Assembly: GCA_025602905.1 (NCBI GenBank)
Contig: JAHLKI010000009.1
Span: forward strand, 186,001 to 250,000
From: Phlyctochytrium arcticum
Lineage: Eukaryota; Chytridiomycota; Chytridiomycetes; Chytridiales; Chytridiaceae
Reading direction: 5' to 3'
Length of the DNA: 64,000 bases
The notes below the pieces were generated by a model. It searched no databases and had not been told where the DNA came from. It saw only the letters and a program-made list of their open reading frames with translations. Below are positions 58,525 through 64,000 of the stretch, piece by piece (position 1 is the first letter of the stretch; every line of letters begins with the position of its first letter). The translations under genes and the position numbers were made by a program.

Positions 58525-60976
58525 TCATTCTATCCGTTCGCACATTTCTATTTCCTGAACAGCGCGTTCCTCAATCCATTCTGCTTCCATTTCGTACCAA
58601 AGTCGCATAGGCGGATCTACCGCCATAGGTCCATACCGTTTACTCCACGGCTTCCTGGCCGTGTAATGCATGATGAGTGAATGTGGCCATATAGCCGTGG
58701 CAAAATCGGGGCGAAATCGCATCGAATTCAAATCCACGTTATACCTATTGCGAGTGGCAAGGAAGCTTTGATTTTAATTGCCGGTCGTTTCAACATCATT
58801 GACAACATACCATGGAGGCAAGCGAACAAAATTGCGTCCGCGGTACATGTAGTACCAGATTAGGAACCCTTGCTCCGCATACGCGACCTCATATTCGCTC
58901 GTCCGAACCATTTCCTTTGTGAAAACCTCAAACTTCTGTTCATTTGGTTAGTCAGAGTTTCGTAGTCTCCAAGATTGTACGAACTTTGTAAGACGGCCTA
59001 AAATATACAACGCCCGCGTTGAAACCGTCAAAACCGCTAGTGGCCTATACATTCGGATAAGTGACAATGTTTGAACGGTTTCCTCATGTACTGCAATGGA
59101 TCATACTTACCACCGCAAATTCTGTCCGAAGACAAAACAAGTGTTCTATTGACCGGATTACTATCGCGTCCGAATCAATTAACAAAATTTGTCCGAACTC
59201 CTCCCATGTCCATAGCCTAAAAAGCGATAAATTAGCCTTGAGCTGATCATGTAGCAAACATTGTGTGCTCACCGCAACTTGGCAAATTGGTCCTTGTACA
59301 GTTTTTTAGGGGATTTTGAGCCCCCTGGTTGTGGTGAATTGGGGACAGGGGTGAGCTCTCGCAGCTCCCAGCCTGCCGCGCTTGCACGACACAGGCTTGT
59401 AGGACTGAGGGATCCGGGTATATACGCGACTATCATCCTCGTTGTGGTATTGGCGCGCCGTAAGGAGTGTGCAAGAATGATGCTACCATGAAGATAGGAA
59501 TCCGAGGATACTAATAGTGGTATTAGTTTTGTTCGTAAGCGGAAGAAGTGGTTCGACGTACGGAAAGTGACTATTGCGTCCGGCTTGTCCCCTGGCATAT
59601 TTGCCGCCATCCAATTACACGGCTGCTCCCAAGGCTCAACAGTTTGCTTCGCCGCTAATCTTGGCAAAGGTATGTGTGCAACACGAGCGTACTGGTGATC
59701 GACAATATCACTCTTTCTGACTAGCAAGAGAACCACTAGTAAAAGAGTGCAGAGGGGAAATGCCGCTGATCCTGATTTAAATTTCTGCGAATGTGGAAAT
59801 GAGTCTCAAGGCTAGGAGGTAGCACTGGATAATGTCCTTACGTATTGTCTCCGCGTGCTCAGCGGGGATATAGTAAAGCAATCCGCCGTGGGCGACAAAG
59901 ATATTCCGACCATGGCGATGATCACGCATATGAGCAAGAGGGCTGAAATATGCTGGGCACCGTCATGCGGCAGCAAAAGGCCAGACGCACTAGCACTGAC
60001 CACCACCAGAACTGGTAATGGTTTGGCAATCGCGCGAACTTTCGGAAATGTTCTAACCAGTGTTGGTGCTGCTTGATCATTTTAAGTATTTGCCCGTATC
60101 TGAGGTCTGGCAAAAATCTTACTTGTATCTCCGGCTAGACCGCTTTTAGTAGCTGCCTGTAACAGGCTCAAGAGTACGCTTCCAAGTAGCAGGGCAATGT
60201 GGCACATGGATAGAAGATGGGATGCTCCAACAAGACCAAATAATGGCCTCTCCACAACTATGGACAAAAGTAAGGCTAGTGCTGCTGCTTCCGGCGACAT
60301 TGCATCGTAGCCATCGAAACATGTTCCACGATGATGCTCATAAGCAAAATGAAAAACCACAGTCAGAACCATTGACCCTCCCAGTGAAACCGACAGTGTT
60401 GGATGTTTTAGAGCAGAGATTGGGAGCATGGCCGCCCCCAAGACTAGTAGGATGGATATTATGACTCGTAAAGTTCCTGGGTTACGCTGCGTTACAAACA
60501 TCTTGTACGTCAGGGCCAAGGCTGTTGCAAGCATCATGTAGATCTGTGTCCCAAAACAGTTCAACATTCTGCCGCAGCGACACACTTTAAAAGTAGAAGC
60601 ATACCTGATGCAGCATCAGAGATCCACGGGCCAAGGCAAACATGACCATGAACGTTCGAGCAGCAGTGGATATTGCAGAAACGAGCCGTGTCCCCGACCG
60701 TAAACCACTGTCTCCATTGCGCCGGTGTAGAATAAGAGCAACTAGCAACTATCGGTTAGAGCGTCAGTATCCATTATAAACCAGGGTATCGGGAAAGGAC
60801 TGTTATGTATCCTCTTGTAAAAGCAGTACCTCTCTGGCAGTAAGCAAGGTCAATGGCACGACAAAAGTGTTGATAATGGCCTTTGCCAGCACTAAGTTGA
60901 CACCCACGATCAGTAAGCGCGTTGTCGGGTCGGCCAGCACCTCTTGCAAGCGCTCCCACCGGCGACCCACAAACAT
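58525..60976 (-). CDS. multipass membrane protein fused to GT8 glycosyltransferase
   Basis: Starts MFVGRRWERLQEVLADPTTRLLIVG, followed by about eight hydrophobic helices (VVPLTLLTARE|LLVALILHRR, VMLALARG-like, IYMMLATALALTYKMF, LLVLGAAMLPISAL, LLSIVVERPLFGLVG, LLLGSVLLSLLQ, LLICVIIAMVGISL). An intron at 59843-59786 (donor GTAAGG, acceptor TTCGCAG, phase 0) joins STRRQY to KFKSGSAAFP and a last helix (LLLVVLLLV), then a GT8 domain: LVSSDSYLHGSIILAHSLR, LWTWEEFGQILLIDSDAIVI (DxD-type metal site), GFDGFNAGVVYFRPSYK, EYEVAYAEQGFL and HYTARKPWSKRY. No ATG fits a separate GT8 start, which supports one gene. GT8 enzymes use UDP-sugars; the acceptor here is unknown. Confidence 0.8.
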
Positions 60977-61268
60977 GCGCCTTGGTCGCCCTGCTCCGGC
61001 CTAGCAGCTTGGAAAAGCACTTTCACTTTCGAGATCCGTAATTTCTGGCCGCCGTGCCAATGTCCTGCGCTGCCTCTGGCTCGGGCTCCCAACTTTTCGG
61101 GCGTCGGCGTTTTTGCTGCCAAACCCTAACCTCCTCACGTCATGTCGTGGCCAAGGTGGCACAAAGATGGAAGCTTTCTGCAAAAAGTTGTGCACGCGAC
61201 AGACGCGACGAGATCCCCCAGAGATCCCGGCAAGATTGGAAACTTCGGACGACGCGCAACCACCAGCA

Positions 61269-62590
61269 ATGAGCAAGAGAAAGGGCGAAGAAAACATGCC
61301 TGATGCAGACGGGTCCGCGGCGGCCAAGAGTGCAGTCAGAAAAGTCATGAGCGCAAAGACAGGTACTTGGGCTGATGCGTCCTTTAAATTACAAGTAATA
61401 AACAATTACTGGCCTTTAGCCATGTCTATTGTCCCCAACTTGATGCACCACTACCACCCCTTTCCTCAAAAGGCCACTGCAGCACTGCAAACGGCGGAAT
61501 CCGCATACACATCGCCGCAAACGCAATCCCAAGCGTATCGTCTTGCGTGGGCGGATGAGCCCTTTCTTCTTCGCGACGATCTCCGCCCGCTCCGACTTCA
61601 ATTGGAGTATACTAAGCCAGAACTAAAACTTCAAGAGGCCGGCATCGACAGCACCATCGTTGTTTTTGGAAGCGCACGATATCGCGATAAGGAGACTGCA
61701 GACAAGATGCTGCACGATGCCCAAGCTGTGGTTGCAGCAAAAGGCCCTGATGACAAAGATGCGCAACGCAGCTTGGCCCATGCGCAACGGATGGTGAGCG
61801 GGGTCAAATACTATGAAGCAGCTCAGAAATTTGGAACACTTGTTACCAAAAATTCCGATGGAAACAAATTGTACAAAATTTTAACTTGCACTTGCCGAAT
61901 CGGACGAGATGTTGACAAAAGTTGTGCAGGGTTGTCATCACTGGCGGAGGTCCCGGGATTATGGAGGCCGCGAACCGTGGAGCAACCGAAATCCCAGGTG
62001 GCCGCTCAGTCGGCTTGAACATTGTGCTTCCATTTGAGCAACACCCTAACCCATATATCACTCCGGAGGTACGTGGACCATAAAAAAGAGACTACCACTT
62101 ATGATGGTACCAAAGCTGATCTCAAAATTTATTCAGCTTTGCTTCAACTTTCACTACTTTTGTGAGTTTGACAATGGATTCAACCTCTAGATACAAATTT
62201 CCTGATATGATCTTGATAGCAATGCGTAAAATGCACTTTCTTGGTCGCGCGCGTGCCCTCGTTGCATTTCCAGGTATGGCTCTTTTTAGAGGTGAACAGA
62301 GTGGCTGGGATAACATTTTTCGAATGAAGGTGGATGGGGCACCATGGATGAGCTTTTTGAGGCTCTCACCTTGATTCAAACCAAAAAGATGGCGCCCATA
62401 CCCGTGATCTTATTTTGCAAAGCTTGGTGGGATAAAATCGTGGATTTCCCAAACATGTTGGAAGAGGTGCGCCAAAGACCCATTTTGGCTCAACACAAAT
62501 GCAGGAAGGTTAATATGGATTTTCTAGGGAGTCATTTCAGACCAGGATCTCAGTTTATTCTCGTACGCCGAGACTCCCGAAGAAGGTAAG
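61269..62590 (+). CDS. LOG-family Rossmann protein (lysine-decarboxylase-like)
   Basis: LOG-type enzymes release the base from nucleotide 5'-monophosphates (cytokinin activation in plants); many fungal and bacterial members have unknown substrates. Blocks: a helical N-terminal half, [10 protein letters not shown] (Rossmann start), [10 protein letters not shown]; across a short intron [47 protein letters not shown]; then after an intron [27 protein letters not shown] joined across an intron to [20 protein letters not shown], the PGGxGTxxE signature; [18 protein letters not shown]; and an end near [16 protein letters not shown]. The long N-terminal part is larger than classic LOG. Start 61269 gives [10 protein letters not shown]; an upstream start cannot be excluded. 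Divergent from the GT8 fusion, 292 bp apart. Confidence 0.85.
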
Positions 62591-62599
62591 TTGTTCTTC

Positions 62600-63670
62600 G
62601 ATTTGCATTTACATCCAGACAAACATCTCATCATCGGGGACAGCTTGGGAGCACATTTCCAAGTTTTATCAGGGCCCTCACTTGCCCTAAACGCACATCC
62701 TCAAATTTCTTGGCATCGGCTACCATGGACAGTGATACATTTTGAATTAGTTCTAATATGAAACCTGAGGGGAATGTTGTGCTTTCATGCCAAATTTGGA
62801 ACTTAATCAGGAACTAGTGGAGATTTGTTTTGTTTTCGACTTGCACATGCTAATGTATGTTAAATGTTACTCGGTAACAGGACCCTTAGTTCCCTGAAAG
62901 TATTTTGACTTGAAACATCAAGGATGTGCAATTACGGATCCGCCCGGATTGAGGGTTACTGCTGGGTGTACCTTATCGCTAAAAATGTATTGACAATTTT
63001 TTTGGGGGAAACTTGGCTTTATGGCCGAAAATGCCGGATTACCCGGAAATGGCGGGAAGAGCATACGTTTCTTTTGGAATGATCTTGCTCAGGCACAATA
63101 GTGGCCATCTGCAGATGCCATACTGCGTTACTTGCAATTTCTATATTACATTTCCATTCCTCTTCTCTAATATCACCATTCCACCCCTCATCTGTGATAG
63201 TATCCTGTCTATCAGCGAATATATTCCAATTTTCCAACCTAAATTGGACTGATAGTTGCCACGGCATCGCCCCGGGGGGAGGGGGGGGGGCGTTTATGTG
63301 CGAGTTCTAGAGTGTTTTACTTGGCGGGAGATCTGTATACATACCCCCACAGCCAACACTCGGATACGTGTTTTGAAGCTCAACAGGGAGCGGACCCTGA
63401 AAGCTAAGAACGAGTGAAAGGCTTAGTCGCGCGTTTACCTTGGGCAAATGCGCCACCTCAGATCTCCGACCGTGCAAAACTGTATCGTTTCTTGTTTGTT
63501 TGCAGTTTTACAGGGTATTGACGAACTACATCTCATTCCTGGGAATCTTGTCTCCATGAGTTTTCTATTTGTAGCAAACATTTGTTTGCGCCAAGAGCAA
63601 AACATCCCTTGGCCCGAGTCTGCCTATGAAAAATGTAATGGAGACAGTCCAGATCGCCACCGAGGGGAAG
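62600..63670 (+). other. intergenic, no gene seen
   Basis: About 1.1 kb without a supported gene. Contains a G-run near 63274-63290 interrupted by one A, similar in style to the G tract in the copia element. Confidence 0.4.
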
Positions 63671-63673
63671 GGA

Positions 63674-63680
63674 TATAAAA
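63674..63680 (+). promoter_or_regulatory. TATA box of the secreted protein at 63781
   Basis: TATAAAA lies 107 bases before the ATG, the same spacing as at the triple-repeat secreted gene. Confidence 0.7.
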
Positions 63681-63780
63681 GAAGCACTAGCGCCTGCTGT
63701 TCCCCCCGGCCAGATCTCATACTATACCCAGAGCAAGTCTTACGAGTATTCCACCCAGAACTTCTATACCAATACCCAAG

Positions 63781-64000
63781 ATGGTTAAACCATTCTTTCT
63801 CGCTCTGATCGGCGTTCTCGCTATCTCAACCGTTAGTGCCCAGACCCCGCAAACGGGCACTTACAAGCTGCTTGGACCTCTCACGGGCCCGTTGGCAAGT
63901 ACTCTTTCTGATTGCGACAAGGCTTGTTTGAGCAACCTTCAAGTTGGATCCAAATCCTCTGGCAACCTGCCCATGAAAGGCAAGGCCGATACACTTCCGG
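63781..64000 (+). CDS. small secreted protein, cut by window end
   Basis: Starts MVKPFFLALIGVLAISTVSA, a clear signal peptide with likely cleavage before QTPQTG. The mature part visible (TGTYKLLGPLTG, LSDCDKACLSNLQVGSKSS) has two cysteines four residues apart. The frame stays open to the last base, so the rest lies outside the window. Family not recognised. Confidence 0.75.
   Translation, partial: MVKPFFLALIGVLAISTVSAQTPQTGTYKLLGPLTGPLASTLSDCDKACLSNLQVGSKSSGNLPMKGKADTLP

Noticed and set aside
1..64000. CRISPR arrays, rRNA operon or bacterial operons
   Set aside because: No regularly spaced short repeats or rRNA landmarks; gene structure is spliced and eukaryotic.

Overview
This looks like a eukaryotic nuclear window from a fungus. 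Genes carry many short introns (mostly about 40-80 nt, GT..AG, often with a CTGAC/CTAAC-like branch site), and the content includes Atg4, a Bem1-like SH3-PX-PB1 scaffold, a hybrid histidine kinase and a Ty1/copia retrotransposon. Nicastrin (gamma-secretase), a Caprin-like RGG protein, a TM9SF nonaspanin and an RlmN-type rRNA methylase point to an early-diverging lineage (chytrid-like) rather than Dikarya. That placement is inference from gene content; no rRNA marker is present to confirm it. Layout: 0.3-5.3 kb holds Vma12 (-), RlmN with a tail anchor (+), an acidic unknown (+) and the NEDD8 E2 Ubc12 (-). 5.6-11.5 kb holds nicastrin (-) and GUF1/EF4 (+), head to head. 11.7-17.4 kb holds an SLC5/SSS symporter (-), a DCN1-like neddylation factor with a 4-nt micro-exon (-) and the Bem1-like scaffold (-). 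17.5-21.6 kb is gene-poor, strongly pyrimidine-rich on + from about 18.7 kb, with degenerate tandem repeats and a perfect 34-bp inverted repeat. 21.7-30.9 kb holds an FG nucleoporin with a RanBP1 domain (+), an Alr4036-type FMN protein (-), a secreted protein of three tandem cysteine-pair domains (-), and a full-length pyruvate kinase lacking key catalytic residues and containing 5- and 14-nt exons (+). 31-40 kb holds TM9SF (-), Caprin-like (+), SWT1 endonuclease (-), an acidic-repeat protein (+) and Mediator subunit Med20 (-). 40-47.4 kb is accessory: a 5'-truncated copia element whose pol frame is broken at a 22-G homopolymer, abutting an apparently 5'-truncated PD-(D/E)XK-like gene, then gene-free DNA with repeat relics. 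47.4-64 kb holds an SR protein (+), the hybrid histidine kinase (+), a single-pass PQ-rich PY-motif protein (+), Atg4 (-), a multipass-TM/GT8 glycosyltransferase fusion (-), a LOG-family protein (+) and the start of a small secreted protein (+). Functionally, Ubc12 and DCN1 both serve cullin neddylation; TM9SF, nicastrin, Vma12 and Atg4 serve endomembranes and autophagy; Med20, SWT1, SR and Nup2/50-like proteins serve transcription and mRNA handling. Many genes are divergently paired over 170-310 bp and probably share promoters. Exon boundaries were placed by eye from splice consensus, reading frame and remembered family conservation; they need transcript support.
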